A stretch of DNA of 64,000 bases from Enterobacteriaceae bacterium 89 (GTDB taxonomy: Bacteria > Pseudomonadota > Gammaproteobacteria > Enterobacterales > Enterobacteriaceae), in the NCBI GenBank assembly GCA_014156375.1, contig RQJH01000007.1, positions 24,081 through 88,080 of the forward strand, given 5' to 3'. Position 1 is the stretch's first letter. Each line of letters begins with the position of its first letter. The notes under the pieces were generated by a model. It did not search any database, was not told where the DNA came from, and was given only the letters and a program-made list of their open reading frames with translations. Both the position numbers and the translations under genes were made by a program. Positions 1-8,359 of this stretch are shown here, in pieces.

Positions 1-707
1 ATCCCCAGCGTCCCGGCATCCACCTGGGTCGCGCCGTAGTTCCACATGAAGTAGCCAAGTCCGGAAGCCACCACGCCCAGCCACACCAGGATCCCCCACT
101 GCAAAGTGGTCGTCGGCAGTTTTTGCGGATTGCCGAGCAGGAACCACGCCGCTAACGCCACGACAAATGCTCCCATGTAGAACCACGCAAAAGCGTTATG
201 CTGCGGCATCGGATGAATTTCCATCAAGCGCTTGTAGCCCACCATCCCGATAGCAAAGCTGATATTGGAAAGCTGCACCAGCAGCAGGCCCGTCCAGAAA
301 TGCGGGCTGATGTGGTCGTAACGAATGATCGCCGCACCAATTACCGCCAAAGCAGCGCTCAGCAGATAGCCCCAGCGCAGTTTTCTTTTACTCATCAGAT
401 CGTAAATCAGCGTGATGTAGAGAGGCGTCAGCACGGTAAACAGCAGGAACTCAGAGACTGTCAGATACAGATAGGCGCGGAAGGCCAGCAGATACATGAT
501 GCCAAGCTGCATCGCGCCCACCAGCATATACATCAGCAGCACCCGCAGTGTTTGACCGCGGGCGCGCAGGAATGGCAAAAAGACCAGCGCCGCCAGGCCC
601 ACGCGCACCAGCACGGAGAACACGCTGTCGACGCTGCCCGCCAGGTATTCGCCAATCAGGCTGAAGGAAAACGCCCACAGAACGGTGGTGATAATCAGTA
701 AGGCCAC
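1..707 (-). CDS. yigM: YigM/BioP-like inner-membrane biotin transporter, 3' end outside window
   Basis: Drug/metabolite-transporter (EamA) family membrane protein; the E. coli homologue is a high-affinity biotin importer. About 235 N-terminal residues are visible, starting at a GTG (705-707) with VALLIITT, the position of the E. coli Met start. Further recognisable stretches are LVRVGLAALVFLPFLR, YKRLMEIHPMPQHNAF and MWNYGATQVDAGTLG. The C-terminal part, and presumably metR, lie left of the window. Successive hydrophobic segments separated by short basic loops are evident. It points away from the EAL gene at 893, so the 185 bp between them must hold divergent promoters; I could not pick a convincing -10/-35 pair there. 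Identity is secure by sequence and synteny with yigL and pldB; the biotin role is from the family. Confidence 0.88.
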   Translation of the reverse strand, partial: MALLIITTVLWAFSFSLIGEYLAGSVDSVFSVLVRVGLAALVFLPFLRARGQTLRVLLMYMLVGAMQLGIMYLLAFRAYLYLTVSEFLLFTVLTPLYITLIYDLMSKRKLRWGYLLSAALAVIGAAIIRYDHISPHFWTGLLLVQLSNISFAIGMVGYKRLMEIHPMPQHNAFAWFYMGAFVVALAAWFLLGNPQKLPTTTLQWGILVWLGVVASGLGYFMWNYGATQVDAGTLG

Positions 708-892
708 AATGAGGATCTCTCAGGAAGATAATCCGTCATTGTAGCGAAGAGCTTGGTTGACAACTGAGCAAATAAACAACACTCAAACTGCGCATCTCCG
801 TTTCTTAAACCTAATTAAGCGATGACTGATAGTTAAACAGCGGGTTTGCGGGAATACTGGGTTCATTACTCCGCTTATGGAACGTTTTCCGG

Positions 893-1693
893 ATGGATCC
901 CGTATCAGACGACTATCTTATTCCCGCTTTTTTGTCTCAATTGAACGCCTCACGGCTCCGGCTGCAGCATGCGATCCGCTCACGGCAGCTGGTGATGTGG
1001 TATCAGCCCATCGTCCGGCTGGATGATGGATGCGTTGTCGGCGCAGAGGCGCTGGTCCGCTGGCCGCAGCCGGATGGAGAAATGTTATGTCCTGACAGCT
1101 TCATCCCTTTTGCCCGCGAAACCCATCTGCTCACCAGCATGACTCAATGGGTTGTTGAACAGGTGTTTGACGATCTCGGGGAGTGGCTGCATCAGCATCC
1201 GCAGCAGTATATTTCGCTCAATATTGAGCCTGACAATTTGCAGACTACTGAGCTACTGAGCTGTTTATCGTACCAGTGCCAGCGCTGCCAGGTTCGCCCA
1301 CAGCAGATCGTACTCGAAATGACCGAAAGCAGCCTGATTGATCCCCAGGCCATCGCACCGGTTATCGAGCTCTATCGCCAGGCCGGGCATGCCGTGTATC
1401 TGGATGATTTCGGCAGCGGCTACGCCAACCTGAATTATCTGCAGGCCATCACTTTTGACATGCTGAAGATTGATAAATCGCTGGTCGATCCGCTGCCGGG
1501 AAAATGCCTGCTGCCGCAGATTATTGCGCTGGCAAAATCGCTGTCGCTGGAGCCGCTAGCCGAAGGCGTTGAAACCCACGAGCAGGCCGAATGGCTGAGC
1601 GCGCATGGCGTGAAGTATGCGCAGGGGTGGTTATACAGCAAAGCCCTGCCAGGCAGGGCTTTTGTCCGCTGGTGCGAGCTGCGTTACGCCTGA
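893..1693 (+). CDS. stand-alone EAL-domain cyclic-di-GMP phosphodiesterase
   Basis: A 266-residue protein made almost wholly of one EAL domain, with no membrane segment, GGDEF or sensor domain; it should act in the cytosol, hydrolysing c-di-GMP to pGpG. Signature motifs are all present: EAL (residues 52-54), the N of LNIEP, EMTES, LDDFGSGYANL, KIDKSLV, AEGVET and QGWLYSKALP. The metal- and substrate-binding residues of active enzymes therefore appear intact, and activity is inferred from that. Start is the first in-frame ATG; the ribosome site is weak. Its last 10 bp overlap the 3' end of convergent yigL. E. coli has no gene between yigM and yigL, so this is a lineage-specific insertion. The input signal is unknown, and a degenerate c-di-GMP receptor role is the alternative. 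Confidence 0.85.
   Translation: MDPVSDDYLIPAFLSQLNASRLRLQHAIRSRQLVMWYQPIVRLDDGCVVGAEALVRWPQPDGEMLCPDSFIPFARETHLLTSMTQWVVEQVFDDLGEWLHQHPQQYISLNIEPDNLQTTELLSCLSYQCQRCQVRPQQIVLEMTESSLIDPQAIAPVIELYRQAGHAVYLDDFGSGYANLNYLQAITFDMLKIDKSLVDPLPGKCLLPQIIALAKSLSLEPLAEGVETHEQAEWLSAHGVKYAQGWLYSKALPGRAFVRWCELRYA
1640..1663. terminator. bidirectional terminator-like hairpin inside the EAL coding end
   Basis: A GC-rich inverted repeat (AAAGCCCTG, then CCAGG loop, then CAGGGCTTT) is followed on the + strand by TTTG and on the - strand by a T-rich stretch. It lies 30 bp inside the 3' end of the EAL gene, encoding SKALPGRAF, and about 20 bp beyond the yigL stop. It looks able to terminate yigL transcripts and possibly EAL transcripts before the stop codon. 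No terminator was seen elsewhere in the convergent junction. Confidence 0.45.
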
Positions 1694-2490
1694 TTGAGAT
1701 ACAGACGGCGCAGGTAGTGCGGTACGGCATCATCGGCATTGGTGCCAATCACTTCCAGTTCCGGATGATTATCTTTCAGGCGCTGGTGCGCATTTTCCAT
1801 AATGCAGCCTTTTCCGGCCATGGAGAGCATTTCGGCATCGTTCATGCCGTCGCCAAAGGCGATGCAGTCCTTCAGGCCGTAGCCCATCATTTTCGCTACC
1901 GCTTCCAGCGCGTGTCCTTTGGATACGCCGCCCGCCATCACTTCCAGACAGGTCAGGGTTGAGAAGCTCACGTTGACGCGATCGCCCCAGCGCGCGTTGA
2001 TGGCCTGCTCCAGCGGCAGCAGCACCTCGTGATCCGGCGAAGTGAAGAACACTTTGCTGACGCCTTCTGGCTCCAGCAGGCCTGGCTCATACAGCTCATA
2101 GTTGAAAACGGCTTCTTTGAAAAAGCGCATTTCTTCCGGACGGTGACGGTTCATAAACCATTCATCATCGCGATAAACGTTGGTGACGATATCCGGATTG
2201 TTATTCACCACGCCAAACAGATCGGCGGCGATATCGCGGTCGAGGTTGTGGGCAAACACCAGATTACCGTCGGGATCGTGCACGCGGGCACCGTTAGAGG
2301 TGATCATGAAGGCTTTGATCCCCAGTCCGTCACGAATTTGTCCAACGTCAATGTGGTGGCGGCCGGTCGCGAACACAAAGTTCACCCCTTTGGCAGTCAG
2401 CAGCTTCAGCGTTTCTTTGGCGTAAGGAGAGAGAAAATGGTCGGGATTGAGGAGCGTGCCATCCAAATCAGACGCAACAACCTGGTACAT
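1684..2490 (-). CDS. yigL: HAD-superfamily phosphatase YigL (Cof type)
   Basis: Cytosolic HAD phosphatase of 268 residues; the E. coli enzyme dephosphorylates pyridoxal phosphate and sugar phosphates. HAD motif I is DLDGTLL near the N terminus (nucleophile and acid/base Asp), motif II is ITSN and motif IV is FGDGMNDAEML near residue 215; the large C2-type cap lies between. The ATG at 2490 begins MYQVVASDLDGT, as in E. coli; an upstream TTG at 2502 would place the initiation codon against the AAAGG ribosome site and was rejected. The gene follows pldB by about 40 bp in the same direction and probably shares its transcript. Full length, nothing broken. Confidence 0.95.
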   Translation of the reverse strand: MYQVVASDLDGTLLNPDHFLSPYAKETLKLLTAKGVNFVFATGRHHIDVGQIRDGLGIKAFMITSNGARVHDPDGNLVFAHNLDRDIAADLFGVVNNNPDIVTNVYRDDEWFMNRHRPEEMRFFKEAVFNYELYEPGLLEPEGVSKVFFTSPDHEVLLPLEQAINARWGDRVNVSFSTLTCLEVMAGGVSKGHALEAVAKMMGYGLKDCIAFGDGMNDAEMLSMAGKGCIMENAHQRLKDNHPELEVIGTNADDAVPHYLRRLYLNQA

Positions 2491-2531
2491 AATAAAATTC
2501 AACCTTTGGGTAAGAGCGGCTCAGAGCCGGA

Positions 2532-3524
2532 TTAATTATGCCGGTTAAAAAACCCGACGATGGTGTTGAGCGCGACTGAGCGCATATCGTCCTTTTCAAA
2601 AAGGATCTCATGATAGGCACCTTGTATGACAAACGGGCTGTCGCCTTCACAAGGCCTGCCTGCGGCGGCGCGTAATTCACAATAACGGTCGTGCATGCGG
2701 TTATCCACAACCTTTTCTTCTTCAGCCTGGATTAGCAGCGTTGGGGTGTCGTCATCGCTTGCCCCGGCGAGGATTTGCTCCCCGGCGATCACGCCTTCGC
2801 GCACCCAGTGATACGTTGGCCCGCCGACGCGCAGATAAGGGTTATCAGCGTAAAACCCCAGATTGCGACGGTAGCGTTCGCGGCTGTGGGTCAGCACGTT
2901 CAGGCCGAACGGCAGCGCATGCCAGCGCCCGGTGCCCATCGCGTAGCTTTCCCGAATGCGCTGATGGCCCTCAGCGAAATCGAGAATATGCCGCACCATC
3001 CAGTCCGGCAGCCGCATGATGATACCGAACATCGGAGCACAAAGAGCAATGGCGTCGCACTGACCTGGATTGCGTTGAACAAACAGCGTGGAAATCGCTC
3101 CGCCCATCGAGTGCCCAAGAATGTAGCGCTTACGCCACGGTCCTGGCGCCACTTCCTGATCCCAGAACGCCCGCAGATCGTCAACGTAGTCGCTGAAATT
3201 CACCACGTGACCGCGATGACTGTCATCGAGCAGGCGCCCGGAAAGCCCCTGGCCGCGGTGATCGATAATCAGCACGTCAAAACCGCTGTGGAACAGATCG
3301 TACGCCAGCTCGGCATACTTCACGTAGCTTTCAATGCGCCCCGGACAGACCACAATCACCCGATCGTTTTGCTCAGCGCGAAAGCGAACAAAGCGCACCG
3401 GAACATTGTCCACGCCGGTAAATTCTGCTTCTTCACGCTGACGCCAGAAATCGTTCAATGGCCCCATGGTGAAAGCGGCAAACGCGTTTTCTCTTGTATT
3501 CCAGTCCATTTGTTGCCGAAACAT
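2532..3524 (-). CDS. pldB: lysophospholipase L2
   Basis: An alpha/beta-hydrolase of 330 residues that removes the acyl chain from lysophospholipids and transfers acyl groups to phosphatidylglycerol at the inner membrane. The nucleophile elbow GHSMGG has Ser139; the oxyanion-region Gly is in RGQGLSGR, and the C-terminal His lies in GAYHEILFEKD. The protein lacks the roughly 10-residue C-terminal tail of the E. coli protein. No signal peptide. It is followed by yigL and is divergent from rhtB, whose start lies 110 bp away. Identity is clear from end-to-end similarity and synteny. Confidence 0.95.
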   Translation of the reverse strand: MFRQQMDWNTRENAFAAFTMGPLNDFWRQREEAEFTGVDNVPVRFVRFRAEQNDRVIVVCPGRIESYVKYAELAYDLFHSGFDVLIIDHRGQGLSGRLLDDSHRGHVVNFSDYVDDLRAFWDQEVAPGPWRKRYILGHSMGGAISTLFVQRNPGQCDAIALCAPMFGIIMRLPDWMVRHILDFAEGHQRIRESYAMGTGRWHALPFGLNVLTHSRERYRRNLGFYADNPYLRVGGPTYHWVREGVIAGEQILAGASDDDTPTLLIQAEEEKVVDNRMHDRYCELRAAAGRPCEGDSPFVIQGAYHEILFEKDDMRSVALNTIVGFFNRHN

Positions 3525-3634
3525 CGGGTATCCACCCCTGCTAACCGCGGAAGATCGTATTTTGAGTGACGTAACTTACAACACCTGCACAATAGCGTAT
3601 TGTGGCATAAAAACAGTCCTTCCGGGAGATTCTC

Positions 3635-4255
3635 ATGACCTTCGAGTGGTGGTTCGCTTACCTGTTGACGTCCATAATCCTCAGCCTTTCCCCTGGCTCC
3701 GGGGCGATCAACACCATGACCACGTCGATCAATCACGGCTATCGCGGGGCTGTCGCCTCTATTGCGGGGTTGCAGACGGGGCTTGGCATTCACATCGTGC
3801 TGGTTGGCGTGGGATTAGGGACGCTGTTTTCCCGTTCGGTGCTGGCCTTCGAGGTGCTGAAATGGGCAGGCGCAGCGTATCTTATCTGGCTCGGCATTCA
3901 GCAATGGCGCGCAGCCGGAGCTATCGACCTGAAAACGGTGGCGAAAACCCAGTCCCGCAGCCATCTGTTTAAACGCGCGGTGTTTGTGAACCTCACTAAC
4001 CCCAAAAGCATCGTTTTTCTCGCTGCTCTTTTCCCGCAGTTCATCATGCCGCACCAGCCCCAGGTCATGCAGTACGTGGTACTGGGCGTGACCACCATTG
4101 TGGTGGATGTGATTGTGATGATTGGCTATGCCACGCTGGCACAAAGGATTGCTGGCTGGATCAAAGGGCCTCATCAGATGAAGGCCCTGAATAAAGTGTT
4201 CGGTTCGCTGTTTATGCTGGTTGGCGCACTTCTGGCTTCAGCGCGCCATGCGTGA
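3635..4255 (+). CDS. rhtB: homoserine/homoserine-lactone efflux protein RhtB
   Basis: LysE/RhtB-family exporter of 206 residues, nearly identical to E. coli RhtB from [11 protein letters not shown] onwards. The family motif [12 protein letters not shown] follows the first membrane segment, and [18 protein letters not shown] marks the central re-entrant/TM region; about six hydrophobic segments are visible. It exports homoserine and related amino acids. A GGGAG ribosome site lies about 8 bp before the ATG. Its stop codon abuts exactly the last base of convergent rhtC, leaving no intergenic space for a terminator. Confidence 0.95.
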   Translation: MTFEWWFAYLLTSIILSLSPGSGAINTMTTSINHGYRGAVASIAGLQTGLGIHIVLVGVGLGTLFSRSVLAFEVLKWAGAAYLIWLGIQQWRAAGAIDLKTVAKTQSRSHLFKRAVFVNLTNPKSIVFLAALFPQFIMPHQPQVMQYVVLGVTTIVVDVIVMIGYATLAQRIAGWIKGPHQMKALNKVFGSLFMLVGALLASARHA

Positions 4256-4876
4256 TTAGCGGGAGATAATCAGGTGGATGCCGAACCCGGCAAACAGGGT
4301 TCCGGCCACGCCGTCGATCCACTTCGCCATGCGCTGATATCCACGGCGCATGGTTGGCAGAGCGAACAGGCTCGCGACTACGGTAAACCAGGCAAAGGTT
4401 TCCACGATGATCAGCAGGAAAATGCCCCAGCGTTCGGCGGCCCCGATATCGTCACCGACAAACAGGGAAAATACGGAACCGAAGTAAATGATCGCTTTCG
4501 GGTTGGCCAGGTTAGTCATCAGCCCTTTCAGGAAGCTTTTACCGCCGTGCGCCAGTTCAACGCTCGGTTCACCCGCTGGCGCTTCGCTTTTCTTCAGCGC
4601 GCCGCGCAGCATCTGATAGCCCATCCAGCACAGATACAGGCCGCCGCCCACCATGATGATGTTATGCAGCCAGGCCATTTTTTCGAGGATCAGATGCAGA
4701 CCGAGCAGCGCCACGCCCGCCCAGACCATCACGCCTGCGGTAATGCCGATCACGCCCATCATCGCTTCCTTACGGGAACGGCTGACGGCGGTTTGCGACA
4801 CAAAGAAGAAATCCGGGCCGGGGCTCATCAGTGCAATCAGGTGCACCATCGCCACGGTGAGAAATAGCATCAACAT
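4256..4876 (-). CDS. rhtC: threonine efflux protein RhtC
   Basis: Second LysE/RhtB-family exporter, 206 residues, with the motif LMSPGPDFFFV after the first membrane helix and TNLANPKAIIYFGSVFSLF in the centre. E. coli RhtC exports threonine. Six hydrophobic segments are apparent. It is only moderately similar to its neighbour RhtB, so the pair is an old duplication. It begins 61 bp downstream of the recQ stop on the same strand, as in E. coli, and may be partly read from recQ. Confidence 0.95.
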   Translation of the reverse strand: MLMLFLTVAMVHLIALMSPGPDFFFVSQTAVSRSRKEAMMGVIGITAGVMVWAGVALLGLHLILEKMAWLHNIIMVGGGLYLCWMGYQMLRGALKKSEAPAGEPSVELAHGGKSFLKGLMTNLANPKAIIYFGSVFSLFVGDDIGAAERWGIFLLIIVETFAWFTVVASLFALPTMRRGYQRMAKWIDGVAGTLFAGFGIHLIISR

Positions 4877-4937
4877 AGGAAACTCGCGGGGAAATGATTC
4901 AGTGAGTGATTATCCTGGCACTTTTTTGCCCGGCTGA

Positions 4938-6767
4938 CTACTCCTCATCATCCCCGTCGACGTGAGAACGAATAAGTGCCAGAAACTCCTGACCAAAGCG
5001 TTCCAGCTTGCGCGTTCCCACTCCGTTAACGCTGAGCATTTCGCCGGGTGAAGTGGGCATTTGCTCAGCCATTTCAATCAGCGTGGCATCGTTAAACACC
5101 ACATACGGCGGGATGTTCTCTTCATCGGCAATAGCTTTGCGCAGCTTACGCAGTTTGGCAAACAGCTTGCGATCGTAGTTGCCGCCGTAAGACTTCTGCG
5201 CCACGCGCGGTTTCAGTGCCAGCACGCGCGGCACAGCCAGCTGCAACGGCACTTCCGCGCGCAGAATCGGGCGCACGGCTTCGGTCAGCTGAAGCGCGGA
5301 ATGATGGGCGATATTCTGGGTGGCAAAGCCAAGATGGATCAGCTGACGAATGACGCTAACCCAATGTTCGTGAGTCTTGTCGCGTCCGATACCGTATACC
5401 GGCAGTTTATCGTGGCCCAGTTCGCGAATACGCTGGTTGTTTGCCCCGCGTAAAACTTCCACCACGTAGCCCATACCAAATCGCTGGTTGACGCGATAAA
5501 TCGTGGACAGCGCTTTGCGAGCATCTTCGAGTCCGTCGTACTGACGCGGTGGATCGAGGCACACGTCGCAGTTGCCGCACGACTCCTGGCGTCCTTCGCC
5601 AAAGTAGTTCAGCAATACAAGACGGCGGCAGGTTTGCGCTTCGGCAAACGCGCCCATCGCATTGAGCTTGTGCCGTTCGATATCCTGCAGCTGCCCCGCG
5701 GGTTTCTCCTCCAGGCAGCGGCGCAGCCAGGCCATATCGGCCGGATCGTAAAACAGCATCGCTTCCGCAGGCAGCCCGTCACGCCCGGCGCGCCCCGTTT
5801 CCTGATAGTAGGATTCGATATTGCGCGGGATGTCGAAATGCACCACAAAGCGGACGTTTGGCTTGTTGATGCCCATGCCGAACGCCACCGTTGCCACCAC
5901 GATTTGCAGATCGTCGCGCTGGAATTTTTCCTGCACTTCGGCACGCACGCTGTTTTCCAGCCCGGCGTGATAGGCCCCGGCGCTGATGCCGCGGCTTTGC
6001 AGACGCGCGGCGGTGTCTTCCACTTTCGCGCGGCTGTTGCAGTAAATAATGCCGGATTTTCCGCGCTGCTCCTGCACGTAGCGCATCAGCTGATCGAGCG
6101 GCTTGAACTTCTCCATCAGCATGTAGCGGATATTCGGACGGTCAAAGCTGCTGATCTGAATGAGCGGGTCGTTAAGGCCGAGCAGGCGAACGATGTCGCT
6201 GCGGGTGGTGTCGTCGGCGGTGGCGGTCAACGCCATAAACGGCAGCGTCGGGAAACGCTGACGCAGCTGGCCGAGTGCGGCGTATTCAGGACGGAAATCG
6301 TGGCCCCACTGCGAAATACAGTGTGCTTCATCGACCGCCAGCATCACCGGATTCCAGTGGCTTAAGTTGTCGAGGAAGTTGTCGAGCATCAGGCGTTCAG
6401 GCGCAATGTACAGCAGGCGAATTTTGCCCGTACGGCAACCTGCCATCACTTCCTGCTGTTGTTCACGACTTTGGCTGGAGTTAAGACAGGCCGCCGCCAC
6501 GCCGTTGGCGAGCAGCTGATCGACCTGGTCTTTCATCAGTGAAATGAGCGGTGAAACCACCAGCGTCAGGCCGTCCAGCACCAGCGCGGGGATCTGATAG
6601 CACAGCGATTTTCCGCCGCCGGTCGGCATCACCACCAGACAGTCGCGCCCTTCGAGCACGGTGTCAATAATGGTTTCCTGGCCCGGCCGGAATTGCTGAT
6701 AGCCGAAGGTTTCCTGCAAAACCTGCCTTGCCAGCGACTCCTGATTGAAAACTTCCGCCTGCGCCAC
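4938..6767 (-). CDS. recQ: ATP-dependent DNA helicase RecQ
   Basis: A 3'-5' superfamily-2 helicase of the RecF recombination pathway, 609 residues. Order of domains: helicase core with Walker A MPTGGGKS, aromatic-rich loop LTATADD, DEAH box [19 protein letters not shown], and motif [12 protein letters not shown]; zinc-binding RQC cysteines in the CGNCDVC region; winged helix; and a C-terminal HRDC domain ending VDGDDEE. The start chosen is GTG at 6767 (MAQAEVFN, matching E. coli, GGAG 6 bp upstream) rather than the GTG two codons earlier, which would overlap the ribosome site. The 236 bp upstream separates it from the divergent hcp cassette; in E. coli pldA follows directly. Confidence 0.95.
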   Translation of the reverse strand: MAQAEVFNQESLARQVLQETFGYQQFRPGQETIIDTVLEGRDCLVVMPTGGGKSLCYQIPALVLDGLTLVVSPLISLMKDQVDQLLANGVAAACLNSSQSREQQQEVMAGCRTGKIRLLYIAPERLMLDNFLDNLSHWNPVMLAVDEAHCISQWGHDFRPEYAALGQLRQRFPTLPFMALTATADDTTRSDIVRLLGLNDPLIQISSFDRPNIRYMLMEKFKPLDQLMRYVQEQRGKSGIIYCNSRAKVEDTAARLQSRGISAGAYHAGLENSVRAEVQEKFQRDDLQIVVATVAFGMGINKPNVRFVVHFDIPRNIESYYQETGRAGRDGLPAEAMLFYDPADMAWLRRCLEEKPAGQLQDIERHKLNAMGAFAEAQTCRRLVLLNYFGEGRQESCGNCDVCLDPPRQYDGLEDARKALSTIYRVNQRFGMGYVVEVLRGANNQRIRELGHDKLPVYGIGRDKTHEHWVSVIRQLIHLGFATQNIAHHSALQLTEAVRPILRAEVPLQLAVPRVLALKPRVAQKSYGGNYDRKLFAKLRKLRKAIADEENIPPYVVFNDATLIEMAEQMPTSPGEMLSVNGVGTRKLERFGQEFLALIRSHVDGDDEE

Positions 6768-7003
6768 GCTCACTCCAGTCCCGAAATAAAAACAGGCGCT
6801 ATTTTACCTTCATACCGGTGCCGATAGGCAAAAAAGTTTATTGATTCGCCAGTTTCCGCCGACACATAGGTATATAGACATGCACAAATCAATATATCGC
6901 CATGTTTTATATGAATTTTCAATGGCACGTAATGTGTAGACCCTTTCATTTCACAGGCGTTTACTGGTTATTAATTGGTCACAAAATAACAAGGAGACGT
7001 GAA

Positions 7004-7495
7004 ATGGCAATACCTGTTTATCTGTGGATCTATGATGGCGATGGGAAATTACTGAAAGGGAGTGTCGATGTCCAGGGTCGGGAAGGAAGTATCGAACTAG
7101 TAGGGATGGATCATGACGTTTTCATCCCCACTGATGACTTAACCGGGATGCCAACAGGAACACGCCAGCACGAGGCTTACACCTTCGAAAAAGAGATTGA
7201 TTCCTCTTCCTCACTTTTATTCCGCGCACTCACAACCGGCCAAACGATGAAAATGGCCGAATTCAAATACTACCGGATCAACCATAACGGCCAGGAAGAG
7301 GAATACTTCAACGTCAGGCTTGAGAATGTGAAGGTGTGCCACGTTGTAAGTGTCATGTTTGACACAAAAGATCCTGATTTCGAGAAGCAAGGACATATTG
7401 AGCACGTTGGCCTGCGCTATGAAAAAATTACCTGGCGCTATATCGATGGAAATATTCAGCATGCTGACAGCTGGGATCAGCGCAAAACCGCATAA
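7004..7495 (+). CDS. hcp: Hcp-family type VI secretion tube protein, orphan copy
   Basis: A 163-residue protein of the Hcp family (PF05638/DUF796), whose hexameric rings stack into the T6SS inner tube and can carry small effectors in the lumen. The start MAIPVYLWIYDGDG is typical, and the pattern YRINHNGQEEEYFNVRLENVKV followed by the C-terminal strand EKITWRYIDGN matches the family's beta-barrel core. There is no C-terminal toxin extension. A strong AAGGAG site precedes the ATG by 8 bp; an in-frame upstream ATG at 6902 has no such site and adds non-conserved residues. It leads a three-gene cassette on the strand opposite to recQ and pldA, with no other T6SS gene in the window. Base composition is more AT-rich than its neighbours, suggesting transfer. 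Confidence 0.9.
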   Translation: MAIPVYLWIYDGDGKLLKGSVDVQGREGSIELVGMDHDVFIPTDDLTGMPTGTRQHEAYTFEKEIDSSSSLLFRALTTGQTMKMAEFKYYRINHNGQEEEYFNVRLENVKVCHVVSVMFDTKDPDFEKQGHIEHVGLRYEKITWRYIDGNIQHADSWDQRKTA

Positions 7496-7505
7496 GGAGA
7501 TCATT

Positions 7506-7874
7506 ATGGCTAGTTGGACTTACAAGCAAAGCACTGGAGAGCTATTTAAGGACGGGAAACTCATAGCAACAGGTTATTCAGGCGCACTCACGAATAAGAA
7601 CAACCCTGATCGGGAACATGTACGCGGTATGGGGCCAATTCCTCGCGGAACCTGGAAGATCGGCAGCTCTGGCACCAGCAGGGGGCCATTCACCATCAAG
7701 CTGATCCACATCAGCGGCAATACGTATGATCGCGATATACATACTTTCCGTATGCACGGTGATAAACGCATCGGCATTCCGGGATTCGCGTCTGAGGGCT
7801 GCATCATCATGAGCAATGCCACACGACTTCTCGTGAACAAAGACAAAGGTGCCTTACTGGAGGTGGTGCGATGA
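7506..7874 (+). CDS. Tlde1-like L,D-transpeptidase-fold T6SS effector (DUF2778)
   Basis: A 122-residue protein with the DUF2778 layout: YSGALTNKNNPD (residues 24-35), RGMGPIPRGTWKIG (40-53) and the catalytic block RMHGDKRIG with His84, then SEGC (96-99) with the presumed nucleophile Cys99, and Arg107. The family includes Salmonella Tlde1, a T6SS effector that cuts peptidoglycan tetrapeptides and exchanges D-Ala for other D-amino acids in the target periplasm. No signal peptide is present, consistent with delivery through a T6SS. It starts 10 bp after hcp (AAGGAG site over the hcp stop) and overlaps the next gene by ATGA. At about 13 kDa it could fit inside an Hcp ring. Function is inferred from family and context. 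Confidence 0.86.
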   Translation: MASWTYKQSTGELFKDGKLIATGYSGALTNKNNPDREHVRGMGPIPRGTWKIGSSGTSRGPFTIKLIHISGNTYDRDIHTFRMHGDKRIGIPGFASEGCIIMSNATRLLVNKDKGALLEVVR

Positions 7875-8302
7875 TCCGTGCTTTATCAATAATGTTCGCG
7901 CTGGCGCCAACCTTTCTATATGCAGCCACCCTTGAAAACGATTGTGCCGTTCCGGGGCAATACGTTGAAGGAATGCTACTAACCAGCATCAAAAACGATT
8001 TGGGTGTGGATTTAACCACAATACAGTACAAAAAAACCGTCGTAGAAGTATTGAGCGTTGAGCCAGTTTCAAATTTTTTCGCGCATAAGCTTGCTGGCAT
8101 TGACAGTAAGGCAGACATTGACCTTACAGAGAAAGACTATTACGGCATCTACCATAATGATCATGTAGAGAACGTGACAGCGAAATACACATTCACGAAT
8201 ATTAATAACAAACGGAGTGTGTATATTTCGTCAGCACTCGCCAATAAGGATGAATGTTCTGTCCGCTATAACGGCTACCTGACATTATCGAGGGAGTTTT
8301 AA
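7871..8302 (+). CDS. secreted small protein, probable immunity partner of the Tlde1-like effector
   Basis: A 143-residue protein whose sequence I do not recognise. It begins with a clear Sec signal peptide (residues 1-18, hydrophobic core LSIMFALAPTFL, cleavage near YA/AT). The mature part is hydrophilic, with two cysteines (Cys25 and Cys129) that could form a disulfide in the periplasm. Translation is coupled to the effector by a 4-bp ATGA overlap. Periplasmic location, position directly behind a peptidoglycan-targeting effector and low GC all fit an immunity protein of the Tldi1 kind; that is inference, not homology I can see. A lipoprotein is unlikely because no lipobox is present. Confidence 0.72.
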   Translation: MIRALSIMFALAPTFLYAATLENDCAVPGQYVEGMLLTSIKNDLGVDLTTIQYKKTVVEVLSVEPVSNFFAHKLAGIDSKADIDLTEKDYYGIYHNDHVENVTAKYTFTNINNKRSVYISSALANKDECSVRYNGYLTLSREF

Positions 8303-8308
8303 CCATAA

Positions 8309-8331
8309 AAGTGGCCCCATCGGGGCCACTT
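8309..8331. terminator. bidirectional terminator between the immunity gene and pldA
   Basis: A perfect 10-bp stem AAGTGGCCCC / GGGGCCACTT with a 3-base loop lies just after the immunity-gene stop. On the minus strand it is followed by TTTT, so it best terminates pldA transcripts; on the plus strand the tail is poor. Confidence 0.7.
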
Positions 8332-8359
8332 AGAATTGAATATGTTCAGCGGTAACTGA

